Origin: Nitrobium sp046350935 | GTDB taxonomy: Bacteria; Nitrospirota; Thermodesulfovibrionia; Thermodesulfovibrionales; Dissulfurispiraceae | Assembly (NCBI GenBank): GCA_046350935.1 | Contig: JAXLZK010000018.1 | Span: 9,150 to 73,149, forward strand | DNA length: 64,000 nucleotides | Direction of reading: 5' to 3' | Shown here: positions 35,199 to 43,724 of the stretch, one piece after another | Position numbering within the stretch: the stretch's first letter is position 1 | Layout: the number at the start of each line of letters is the position of its first letter | Notes under the pieces: generated by a model | Seen by the model: only the letters and a program-made list of their open reading frames with translations | Told to the model about the DNA's origin: nothing | The model's database searches: none | Program-made: the position numbers and the translations under genes

Positions 35199-35939
35199 GT
35201 GATAAGAGTGATGCTCGCTTCGGCGCTCCTTTTCGCAGTAGCGTCCACCGGTGATGCTTTCGACTTGGGGTGCGGAGTGAACTACTTTAACGGCTGGTGT
35301 GACGAGCAGAAGATGAAAGCGGAAAAGGAGACTCTCCCTGAGAGAGGAGGTGATCCAAGAAGGGAGAAAAATAAGGAGATCGATCCCTTTGAATGGATGC
35401 CCGGGGACACCCCTCCGGTGATGGCGGACCTCTTTAAAAACCCCACTGAGGAGAACGCAAGCAAGGTGCTCAGGTGGAAAGAGGAGCGGATGCAGAGGGT
35501 AAACGAGGTGACGAAGCTCCTTCAAAAGAGGGCAGGGGGCGGCTCTTCCGGCGGCGGGCAGGGGAAAGCTGGTTTCCTTGCCGGAGCGCCCGGGCAAGAG
35601 GTGCAGAAGGTCCCTTTCGTGAAGGCGGTCTACTTCTTTCAGGAGGGCTGCCCCGCCTGCCAGAAGATGACCCCTCTTTTGGCGGAGGTGCAGGGTACGG
35701 GCAAGATTGTGGCTATCGGGATCGGCCTTTCAGATAGCAGTGCCGTCCGGTACCTGGTGCAGCACGGAGTGTCGGTGCCTGCGGGAGGGGACCCCTTCAA
35801 GCAGTTGGCCCATACCTACAAAGTGCCCGATACTCCCGCCTTGATTCTCCTTTCCCCCTCAGGGGACATCGTGGGGCGGTACGAGGGACTCCTGGACAGA
35901 ACCACTATCGTGAGCATCTTTGCGGAAAGCAACCAATGA
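35199..35939 (+). CDS. traF: TraF/TrbB-like periplasmic thioredoxin
   Basis: A signal peptide (MLASALLFAVASTGDA) leads a 246-residue protein whose last ~120 residues are a thioredoxin fold: KAVYFFQEGCPACQKMTPLL has a CPAC active site and the cis-Pro appears in YKVPDTPALILL. A helical middle region (~75-115) precedes it. F-type TraF and TrbB are such proteins and support disulphide formation in the Cys-rich TraU, TraN and TraH. GTG 35199 is the longest start; ATG 35211 also works and gives a cleaner signal peptide. It overlaps the next gene by 4 bp. Confidence 0.8.
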   Translation: MIRVMLASALLFAVASTGDAFDLGCGVNYFNGWCDEQKMKAEKETLPERGGDPRREKNKEIDPFEWMPGDTPPVMADLFKNPTEENASKVLRWKEERMQRVNEVTKLLQKRAGGGSSGGGQGKAGFLAGAPGQEVQKVPFVKAVYFFQEGCPACQKMTPLLAEVQGTGKIVAIGIGLSDSSAVRYLVQHGVSVPAGGDPFKQLAHTYKVPDTPALILLSPSGDIVGRYEGLLDRTTIVSIFAESNQ

Positions 35940-37800
35940 GAAAGAAAGCAGGATTTCTTCAAAAGGTACTGGGACTGTTACTGCTTGTTCTTTTCATCTG
36001 GCTGTTTATGGTTTTTTCTCCCTACGATGACATTCGGGTACTTGGGGAGCTGCTGGGAAGAGGGGGGGCCATAGCGGGGGAGATTGCGGTGAGTAATCCC
36101 TCCTCTCTACAGCCTCCCTATGCGACAGACCTGAGCGAGCCCTCAGGGGTGATCAAGTACTCCTGGGCGCGAGTGGCGGGCAATGAGAGCGCCGTCTACC
36201 TGAACATCCCCAGCAACCAGCTGAGCAAGGGGATAGAGCTGCCCCGCGACCCCTCCCCCCTTATTCTGGGAAAGTACGACTCCAGCAACTCGGCAGGACA
36301 GATCGCCCTCATGCGGATCAGACAGGTAGGGGCGAACATTCAGGCGGAGATCAGACAGCTCTCCCCCAAAGACTTCGGCCATTTCTTTTCACCCCACCTG
36401 TATCACTTTGCCCTTTTGGACTGGAACATCAACAATGACCCGAACTGTATTTACTCGGAGAAGTACTTAAAGAGCGATGATCCCCCTTCGGTGGACACAG
36501 GGGAGATCAGAAGGAAGTGCTGGGAGTACGACACAGGAAGGACCTCGATGGAGCCTGTCTTTCTCCCTGGAATGGAGGAGGGGAAGGTGAACCGGTCTAA
36601 TTCGTATTGGCATCAGAGGATCAATACCGACCCCTGCTGGACAAAGTGGGGGCTGAAGGACTTTGAGTCCTCAGAGGACAATACCTTTCATAATCTCTCC
36701 TACTATGGGTTCATGAGACTGGTAGCCCTTGCGCAGCATCTGCACAAGGCATCGGTGTCGGTGACGGCTGTTGCTGAGTATAGGGAAGAGGTGCAGAGCA
36801 GTACGAGCAAGTCTTTCTTTAAGAAGAAGGTGACGACGACAGTGTCGTACTACTTAAAGCCGCAGTGGACGGTGGGGACGCCGTCCCGGTCAGGGGCATA
36901 CTCCGACTTTCTGTTCAATCCGACCTGGGACACTAACGGGTGGTTCTCCTTTGTGCAGGTGACGGGGAACCACACCTTTCCGGTCGATGAGACGCTCATC
37001 TATCAGTGGTCAAAAACCCAGAGCGGCTGGACAGGGCTGTTTGTGTTCGTCGCGATCGTGGTGGTAGGGGCGATAACGGGAGGAGCAGGCGCATTGCTCT
37101 GTAGGCGGCCTGGTCTCGGAGGGAGCGTACGACGAACACGACGGCAGAACTCCTTTCTCTCCTCCTATGAGCTGAGCGCGGCGCGAGTATGCGGATGTGG
37201 GAGATCGGCGGACTCATAGCCACCGGGACCCCGGGGGAGTGCAGGTGTTTGCGGGGGAAGACGACAGGAGAGCCCTTGCATGGAGGGGGCTACGGCTACT
37301 GATGTGTGCCCACCGCCATCAGGTGGGGATGGACGATCCCCGCTTCAATCAGGTGACTCCTCCTATGAGCGGAGTGCGGCAAGCCGCTTCCTCTCTTGGA
37401 GCTATGCGGATGATCAGAACGGCAGGATAGGCAGCGCGGACCTTCTCCAAAGTAGAAATGACCGGTGGCTGTCTCCTGATGACATAATCACCATGACCCA
37501 GAAGGATACTGCCGTGATTTCGGAAGGTGATGGAAGGGGTATTGATGCAGAAAGAGGCAGCAGAGATGCTGTTTGCGAACGGAAGATCCGTCGGATTTCG
37601 GGAGGCCCAAAGGGATTGCTTACAATCGGAAGGCCACCGATGCGTGCTCCGCTCCTGCCATCACCCAGGTAGGGATGAGCAAAGGATGATCCCCGGTTTA
37701 ATCAGGTGTACAAGTTTGGGGAGATGTTCGTTTTCCCGTAACAAGGAACTGCAGAAACATACGTACTCCCCTACCGCGGATAGAAGGAGCAGCTTCAGAC
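35936..37800 (+). pseudogene. duplicated membrane-protein gene, copy 2 (5' half intact, 3' half scrambled)
   Basis: ATG 35936 overlaps traF and reads cleanly for ~385 residues: an N-terminal anchor (GLLLLVLFIWLFMVFSPYDD), a large periplasmic domain (~40-350, with PDPNCIYSEKY-like and CWEYDTGRTSME Cys segments), and the start of a C-terminal membrane segment (FVFVAIVVVGAITGG). After ~37085 the frame is lost, and pieces of the 3' half seen intact in copy 1 (15340-15818) recur in broken order. A full protein of ~530 residues can be built from this 5' half plus copy 1's 3' half. I do not know the family; position after traF suggests a T4SS envelope part. Confidence 0.7.
37457..37640. mobile_element. 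IS fragments interleaved with the duplicated gene
   Basis: A piece of IS end (AAGTAGAAATGACCGG at about 37457) is followed by host-gene sequence, then ~100 bp that match the 5' part of the IS transposase gene (KVMEGVLMQKEAAEM in frame at 37527), then host gene again (CTCCTGCCATCACCCAGGT near 37656). The pieces alternate rather than form one clean insertion. Confidence 0.6.
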
Positions 37801-37962
37801 GGTATATAGAACGGCATACCCCTGAGCGTCTATCTGGAGCAGCGAAAGCTGCTTCCTCTCTTGGGATTACTACAATTCAGCAAGCACTTTCGTAATCAGT
37901 TCGTTACAGACGGCAGGATAGGCGTACGATGAAAAAGAAGAGACGCTCCAGGGAGGAGAACT

Positions 37963-38490
37963 TTAACATAGGCTGCATCTGTCTCTGACTTCTTTCCCCT
38001 TTATTAAAGCAATATACAGGGAAAGGTCAACGGCAGCATAATCAATATACCAACGAGGGGTGCCTGGTGCGTAATGCCGGTGGTCGATCATCCTGCCGCT
38101 TGGATGGAAATATGGATGTCTCCGAAAAGCGGTTGTCTCTTGACACGCTGAATGGCAAAAATACTGTCGAAGTAGGCATCTTATCTTTAATAGCTTTGAA
38201 TAGACACACGTCGATATCACCTTGCAATTTCCTTGCAAATAGTTCTTGGTCCCCTTGTCAAGTGGGCGATATCCCAGATAGTTCTTGGCCCAGCTATCAA
38301 TATAATAAGGCTCGATAACGATCACGATGTCGCCTTTGTCCTGACGGGTGTATTTCAGATCCTTCAGGCACTCCTCCCTGGTGGCGCATTCAGTCCCTGT
38401 AATCGTTTTGTTCAGTGACACTGTTCCTCCGCATCCCCCGATCGCCGTAGCCAGACCAAGAGCCACAATCACTGCTGTTATTCTTCTCAT
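37963..38490 (-). pseudogene. antisense lipoprotein, copy 2 (C-terminal half broken)
   Basis: The N-terminal half parallels the lipoprotein at 15873-16448: signal and lipobox (LGLATAIGGCGGTVSLN), then the same CATREECLKD Cys pair. After about residue 90 the frame becomes uncertain: the 175-residue ORF ends in a Cys/His/Arg-rich stretch (LLRQYFCHSACQETTAFRRH) unlike copy 1, while the neighbouring frame carries another plausible piece (DIDVCLFKAIKDKMPT). The promoter and GGAGGAAGG Shine-Dalgarno are preserved. Either it is a frameshifted pseudogene or the consensus is wrong here. N-terminal divergence from copy 1 shows these are true paralogues. Confidence 0.6.
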
Positions 38491-38519
38491 CGCCTTCCTC
38501 CTGAATTATTCGCTATAGA

Positions 38520-38547
38520 TATATACGGAAAAAGAGAGAAAAGTCAA
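38520..38547 (-). promoter_or_regulatory. promoter of lipoprotein copy 2
   Basis: Minus-strand TTGACT (38547-38542), 16-bp spacer, TATATA (38525-38520), placed like the promoter of copy 1. The 283 bp from here to traH at 38831 hold no gene that I can support; they contain one hairpin (CCCCGGCT / AGCCGGGG, 38586-38609) of unclear role. Confidence 0.6.
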
Positions 38548-38830
38548 TGAAAAAAAATATTAAAAACCAATACCACTCTCCTTTTCCCCGGCTTTGATTT
38601 CAGCCGGGGGCGCCGCGCCTTTCAGTCGAGGAGTCTGTTCGGAATGACGATCTGTCCTCTCTCGCTGAGCTGCGTTTGCATACGCTTTCACCTCATACAG
38701 CAGGAATGCCTGTATATAAATGCTCGAAGAAGGCAAACAGACGGTGAACTCGTTACAGGGTCAAGTAACGGGTCCGTTTCCTGTTGTGCCCGGTATTATC
38801 GAGAAAAAGCGTGTGGAGAGGTGCCGCGCC

Positions 38831-40108
38831 ATGAAAAGGACGATAGTGATTATTGTAGCAGTGATGGTCCTGTATAGCGCCTTTGTCCCTGCCTATGCCG
38901 CGGACCCCGAGCTTGCCTCCCGCCTGGGCATCCCGATTACTCCCAACGACATGGGAGAAACCTACGGGAGCGACAAGGGTCTTTTAAACGGCGGCCTCAA
39001 CCTCTCCCTGGGGAGTTGCGGGGACCTGGGAATTGACAACTCCCTCAGCAACCTGGTCGGGCTGGTCTACTCCTCGGTCTCCAATGCCCAGAGCCTTGCC
39101 GGCTCGCTTGCCATGTCGGCCCTCGCCTACTACATGCCCACCGAGTACTCCGCGGTGACCAATGTCTTTGCCATGGCACAGAAGTATCTCTCGATCTTCT
39201 CCGAAAAGTGCAGGACCTACCAGGAGGCGCGGAAGTACCTGGAGAAGAAGGACATCTCGGGGATCCGGTCGGCAGCCTACGCCAAGTGCCTGGAGAAGTA
39301 CGGCTCGACAATGGGAGACAGCGCGGACAGTATCTGTTCAAATCCCCAGACCGCGTGGCAGGCCCTGACCGGCGCGTCCGACTGCCTGTCGGTGGTGGAG
39401 AACGCCCTTGCCAATGTGGACACGCTCCCCCCGGGCATGACGCGGGATACCTTCAAGTACGTGTTCGGGGACACAACGATCTGCGCCACTACGAATAGCG
39501 CAGTGTCTCCCGCCCTCACCATGAGCTCTATGTACTCCTCAAGCAAGAGCTACTATAGCTCAGTGGTGGAGTCTGCGCTCTCTTCTGCCGCGTCCAAGTA
39601 CCCCACCCAGGATGACATTGCCGATGCAGGGCTCTGCGTGGGGGCTGCTGCCGGCGGCTCGAACAAGGGGATCATCTGCCCTTCGGCGGAGACCCTCTCT
39701 ATGCTCTCCCGCCTGCCTGCCGACGAGCAGTCGCTCTATAAGCAGCGGCTGATCGAAGACCTTTCGGTTTACAGCATGGTGTATCAGGTCTATGGCATGT
39801 CTGCCGTTCTGCACAAGGGCTTCAACGCAAACTCCAAGGTGGCCGGCCTCGAGAGCGAGTCGGTTGCAAAGCTCACCGACGCCAGGGAGAAGGAGGTGAA
39901 TGCCTTTGTGAACACCCTGAAGCTCGCCAAAGGGACGGACGGGGACCTCCGCACCTGGGAAAACGAGGTGGTGCGCAGATTTAGCTACTGGAACGAGCAG
40001 CAGCAGCGGGTCAATGCGGCAAAGCAGTACGGCGATTTCGCGAAGAGGCCCCCGGCTGCATCGGACACCGATATGGTGAACAGCATTAAGAACAACTACT
40101 ACAAATAG
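38831..40108 (+). CDS. traH: TraH-like conjugative pilus assembly protein
   Basis: A signal peptide (TIVIIVAVMVLYSAFVPAYA) precedes ~405 residues. N-terminal Gly/Ser-rich segment with NLSLGSCGDLGIDNSLSN, then long helical stretches with scattered cysteines (SEKCRTY, AKCLEKYG, SICSNP, DCLSVV), and a helical, Gln-rich C-terminal region. TraH of F-type systems has the same plan (SCGGID near the start, helical C-terminus) and lies directly before traG, as here. ATG 38831 (GGAGAGG ten bases upstream) is preferred over the longer frame from 38720. It is periplasmic and disulphide-bonded by prediction. Confidence 0.7.
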   Translation: MKRTIVIIVAVMVLYSAFVPAYAADPELASRLGIPITPNDMGETYGSDKGLLNGGLNLSLGSCGDLGIDNSLSNLVGLVYSSVSNAQSLAGSLAMSALAYYMPTEYSAVTNVFAMAQKYLSIFSEKCRTYQEARKYLEKKDISGIRSAAYAKCLEKYGSTMGDSADSICSNPQTAWQALTGASDCLSVVENALANVDTLPPGMTRDTFKYVFGDTTICATTNSAVSPALTMSSMYSSSKSYYSSVVESALSSAASKYPTQDDIADAGLCVGAAAGGSNKGIICPSAETLSMLSRLPADEQSLYKQRLIEDLSVYSMVYQVYGMSAVLHKGFNANSKVAGLESESVAKLTDAREKEVNAFVNTLKLAKGTDGDLRTWENEVVRRFSYWNEQQQRVNAAKQYGDFAKRPPAASDTDMVNSIKNNYYK

Positions 40109-40122
40109 GGCAGGGCATTGCA

Positions 40123-41994
40123 ATGGAAACGGCGATTCAGGAGATGGCGCAGGGAGCGGTAAACGGTTTGAGCATGTATACCTCCTGGGGAGTGGAGCCA
40201 TTCTTCAAATATCTCTATGGGGTGATCGCTCTGGCGAGCCTGTTTATCATCTTGAGGGAGTTCAGGGGGACGAAGGACGTGCAGGCAGCGGCGGCGCACT
40301 CCCTGGGCCTGATTTTCATCTGGCTTCTTTTCGGCTATCCACTCGATCCGGAGAATTCCATGGTGGAAGTAAAGTACGTGCGAGCGGACAGGGAGACGGA
40401 GCCTACGAGCGTGGCGGGGATCCCTGCAGGGCTCCGGTACTCCATGGCGCTGATCGACCGGACGGCGGGGTGGGCGATGGACGCGACGAAGGGGCTCAGC
40501 AGGGACATCGACTTCACGAAGATGCCCTTTGCCGTCGAAAAACATACGGTAAAGATGCACGGCGCCCTTGAGGACCTCGCTGTCAAAAGGGAGGAGCTCG
40601 CCCCCGACATCGACTACTACCGGAAATACTGCGCGGACCAAAGCAAAATCGATAAAGGAGAGCCGGCCTTCAATTACGACTATTTCCGGCGCGGCTACAT
40701 TGCCGACAACGCCCCCTCCGACTGCGGCGCCAAAAGCGACAAGCTCGTGAAAGCGATCAGTGACGCCAACAGGGAGAGCGCAAAGGCGCAGGGGCTCGAC
40801 GAAAATACCGTAGGGAAGGTGGACTCACGGGGGTTCTGGGCAAAGGCGATGGGGAATGCCTTTTTTGAATCGATGAAGGCCGTCCTCCTCTCCGTGCTCT
40901 CCCTGGTTACCCTCTTTACCGCGTACGTTTACAGCCAGGTGTTTCCCTATTTTCTGGGGATTATGACGAACCTGTACTTCGTCATCTACCCGATCATCCT
41001 GGCGCGGGCAATGTTTCCCGGCCAGTGGACCGTGATCATCACCTACCTTGAGGGGTATCTCTGGCTCATGTTCATTCCGGTCGTCATATCCGCTGTCGAC
41101 GGGTTTACGGCAGCGAGCCTGATTAACTTCAAGGCGTGGAACCTCCCTGCAACGCTCACCATGCTTGCCAAGATCAGCATCGTCATGGCAGCCCCGGCCA
41201 TCGCCTCTTTCCTGCTCTTCGGGCAGCGGCCCGGCACCATCGGGGTGGGGGGAGTCTCGGGCAGGATTGCGGGCGCGGCGGTGGTGGCTGCCACTGCCGT
41301 AGCCGGCAGGGCGGCCTCCGCGGCAGGCAAGGCTGCAAATGCGGCCAATGTAAGAGGGAGCGAGGTGCGCCCGGCTGGAGGAGGCGGGAGCAGCGGCGAT
41401 GTTGCGAGGGTGATGTCGGGGCAGTCTGCGGGGAGCATCGTGTCGGCTCCGAACCGCTTCTGGGGGAGCAGCAAGGGTATTTCCCCCCGTGCGAACTTGG
41501 AGCGGGCCGGACAGAACGGGGCAGGGCTCGATCAGGCGCGAGCGCATGTCTCCGGCGTATCCGACAGTACAGGGGCGCCCCCGGTGTATGCCACGCGAGC
41601 AGAGGCGCGAGGAATGATCTCGCAGAGCGGTTTTTCCGACGGGCTCAAAGATGCCGAACCTCTCCTTTCCTCGAAAGAGGGAGCCACTCTCCTTGTGAAG
41701 GACCCGGGGACTGAAACAGAGCACATGATCACGGCAAAAAAACGGGAGGACGGCACGGTGCAGTATTCCCCGGCGGAGAAGTCCCCGGCGGCTGCTGTTC
41801 TGGCCGGAAAAATGAACGGCATGAAGGCAGGCGGGAGCTTCCCGGCCCGGCTTCCGCTCCAGGCGCAGAAGATCGAGTTCAGCAAAGCCGGGGCGATCAC
41901 GGTGAGCGACATTGCGTATGGGCATGTTTCAAATACGCGGGCGCTGCAGGGAGAGGCTGCCCGGCAGTGGCTCGACAGCCAGAAAATCGCATAG
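40123..41994 (+). CDS. traG: TraG-like inner-membrane mating protein
   Basis: 623 residues with N-terminal and central membrane segments (FKYLYGVIALASLFIIL ~28-44; SLGLIFIWLLFGY ~62-75; a cluster of four at ~250-370 including VLLSVLSLVTLFTAYVYS and YLWLMFIPVVISAV), the TraG_N layout. The C-terminal ~240 residues are Ala/Gly/Ser-rich and soluble (periplasmic). F TraG is longer (938 residues) and acts in pilus assembly and mating-pair stabilisation/entry exclusion. Position after traH supports the call. A transglycosylase follows after ~100 bp. Confidence 0.8.
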   Translation: METAIQEMAQGAVNGLSMYTSWGVEPFFKYLYGVIALASLFIILREFRGTKDVQAAAAHSLGLIFIWLLFGYPLDPENSMVEVKYVRADRETEPTSVAGIPAGLRYSMALIDRTAGWAMDATKGLSRDIDFTKMPFAVEKHTVKMHGALEDLAVKREELAPDIDYYRKYCADQSKIDKGEPAFNYDYFRRGYIADNAPSDCGAKSDKLVKAISDANRESAKAQGLDENTVGKVDSRGFWAKAMGNAFFESMKAVLLSVLSLVTLFTAYVYSQVFPYFLGIMTNLYFVIYPIILARAMFPGQWTVIITYLEGYLWLMFIPVVISAVDGFTAASLINFKAWNLPATLTMLAKISIVMAAPAIASFLLFGQRPGTIGVGGVSGRIAGAAVVAATAVAGRAASAAGKAANAANVRGSEVRPAGGGGSSGDVARVMSGQSAGSIVSAPNRFWGSSKGISPRANLERAGQNGAGLDQARAHVSGVSDSTGAPPVYATRAEARGMISQSGFSDGLKDAEPLLSSKEGATLLVKDPGTETEHMITAKKREDGTVQYSPAEKSPAAAVLAGKMNGMKAGGSFPARLPLQAQKIEFSKAGAITVSDIAYGHVSNTRALQGEAARQWLDSQKIA

Positions 41995-42094
41995 GGCACA
42001 GAGAGGAGCGGAAGTGTCAAGAGACGGGGAGTCACCCCCCTTATCCTGTGCACTTATTGGGAGATCTCCCCAAAGGAAGGTCATAAGAAAGCTC

Positions 42095-42742
42095 ATGGCT
42101 AAAGGAAGCAAAGCCGGAAAAACTATTCTGTTTTCACTTTCCCTGCTCCTCTTTTGTGCCTCTCTGCCCTTGCATGCCCAGCAGGGCCGGGAGATGGACA
42201 CCGGGGAAGGGCAGGGAAAAAGAGAGGAGGGCCCGTGGCATGGACAGGACCGGGAACAAGAACAGGACCGGATGACGCCTAAGACAATTCGCGAGATGAT
42301 CCGGGAGGCCGAGCAGCGGGCCTCTGCTCATTACCGGGTGCCTCTTGAGCTCCTCATGGGCATCCGGAAAGTGGAGAGCAAAGGCTCCCCCTGGGCGCTC
42401 TGCATCAACCTGGGCAAAGGCAGGTTTTTCTCCCTCTATCCCCGCTCCTACCAGGAGGCTTTGTACTACCTGGGCCGCCTTGCCACCGACAACATCGACA
42501 TCGGTCCCTGGCAGGTCAACTACCACCACATCGGCAAGCGTGCCGGGGTGAGCAAGGAGCAGATGCTCGATCCCTATATATCGAGCATGCTTGCCGCCTA
42601 CAAGCTCGCCTATGAGATTACAGTAAACGGCTATACCTGGAGCGCGGTGGGCAACTATCACAGCCGCGCCCTGGAGCGGAAGGCGCGCTACATCGACCGG
42701 CTGAAGCGGCAACTCAGGCAGGAGGGCTACCGTGTCAACTGA
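42095..42742 (+). CDS. lytic transglycosylase (SLT-like)
   Basis: A signal peptide (ILFSLSLLLFCASLPLHA) and a Gln/Glu-rich linker lead to a transglycosylase domain with catalytic Glu in LELLMGIRKVESKG, then GPWQVNYHHIG, and YTWSAVGNYHS. It would cut peptidoglycan to make room for the T4SS or pilus channel, as VirB1/PilT(R64) do. ATG 42095 is chosen over the long upstream frame because only this start gives a signal peptide. It overlaps the next gene by 11 bp. Confidence 0.88.
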   Translation: MAKGSKAGKTILFSLSLLLFCASLPLHAQQGREMDTGEGQGKREEGPWHGQDREQEQDRMTPKTIREMIREAEQRASAHYRVPLELLMGIRKVESKGSPWALCINLGKGRFFSLYPRSYQEALYYLGRLATDNIDIGPWQVNYHHIGKRAGVSKEQMLDPYISSMLAAYKLAYEITVNGYTWSAVGNYHSRALERKARYIDRLKRQLRQEGYRVN

Positions 42743-43724
42743 GATGCTGCCTGCTGTGCAGACTGAGATGCGGTGTGACACCTTGATCGAGGAGCTCCTT
42801 ATCCACGCCGTGAGAATCGGGGCAAGCGACCTGCACCTCACCGAGCTCAGGCCTCCCGCCTTCCGTGTGGACGGGGACCTGTTCAGGGAGGAGCTGGGTA
42901 AGGTGAACATCTCCGCTATGAACCGCTTTCTCGACAAATACATCCCCCGGGGCTATGCGGGCCTGGATGGGGACTTCTCCTTTACCTTCTGCGAGCGGAG
43001 GTGGAGGGGCAACTACTTTCACTCGGGAGGGAAAAAACTCTCCCTGGCCCTCCGTCTCCTGCCCCTTGCCATTCCCCGCATACAGGAGCTGCGCTTGCCG
43101 GAACGTTTCCTGCAGGCTGCTTCTCTCAGGGACGGCATCGTACTGGTCACGGGACCGACGGGCTCGGGCAAGTCCACCACCATCGCCGCCCTGATCCGTC
43201 ACCTTCTTGAGCAGAGGAGCGTACACCTGATCACGATCGAAAACCCGGTGGAGTACCTCTTTGAGCCCACGAACCACTCTGTGGTGAACCAGCGGGAGAT
43301 CGGCACCGACACCGGGGATATCGCCCATGCGCTCACGTACGCCCTCCGGCAGGACCCCGACGTGCTCCTGGTGGGAGAGATCAGGGACACGGAGACCGCC
43401 CGCCTGGCAGTGGACGCCGCGGAGACGGGCCACCTCGTCTTTGCCACCCTGCACACGATCAGCGTGGTGGAGACCGTCAACCGGCTCTATGGCCTGTTCC
43501 CCCCGCTGGAGCGGCACCTGGTGCAGCAGCAGATCGCCTCAGCCCTCCGGCTCGTGGTCGCCCAGCGGCTCATCAAGTCCCCTGAAGGGGGCAGAAGGGC
43601 CGTGGTGGAGGCCCTCTTCCCCCACGAGCCGGTGCGGGAGCTGCTCCGTGAGGGCAGAAGCCACGAAATACCTCTCCATCTGGACGGGGCCGAGTATATC
43701 AATACCATGGGAGCAGGCGAATGA
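42732..43724 (+). CDS. pilT: PilT-type retraction ATPase (third), inside the T4SS genes
   Basis: 330 residues from GTG 42732 (AGGAGGG upstream). Motifs are canonical: GPTGSGKS near 141, ITIENPVEYLF Asp box, VLLVGEIRDTET Walker B, FATLHTISVVETVNRL His box, and the C-terminal AVVEALFPHEPVRELL segment. It lies between a transglycosylase and the traC/virB4 gene, overlapping traC by 4 bp. Retraction motors are normally absent from F-type operons, so its place here suggests it acts on a pilus used during conjugation. Confidence 0.9.
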   Translation: MSTEMLPAVQTEMRCDTLIEELLIHAVRIGASDLHLTELRPPAFRVDGDLFREELGKVNISAMNRFLDKYIPRGYAGLDGDFSFTFCERRWRGNYFHSGGKKLSLALRLLPLAIPRIQELRLPERFLQAASLRDGIVLVTGPTGSGKSTTIAALIRHLLEQRSVHLITIENPVEYLFEPTNHSVVNQREIGTDTGDIAHALTYALRQDPDVLLVGEIRDTETARLAVDAAETGHLVFATLHTISVVETVNRLYGLFPPLERHLVQQQIASALRLVVAQRLIKSPEGGRRAVVEALFPHEPVRELLREGRSHEIPLHLDGAEYINTMGAGE

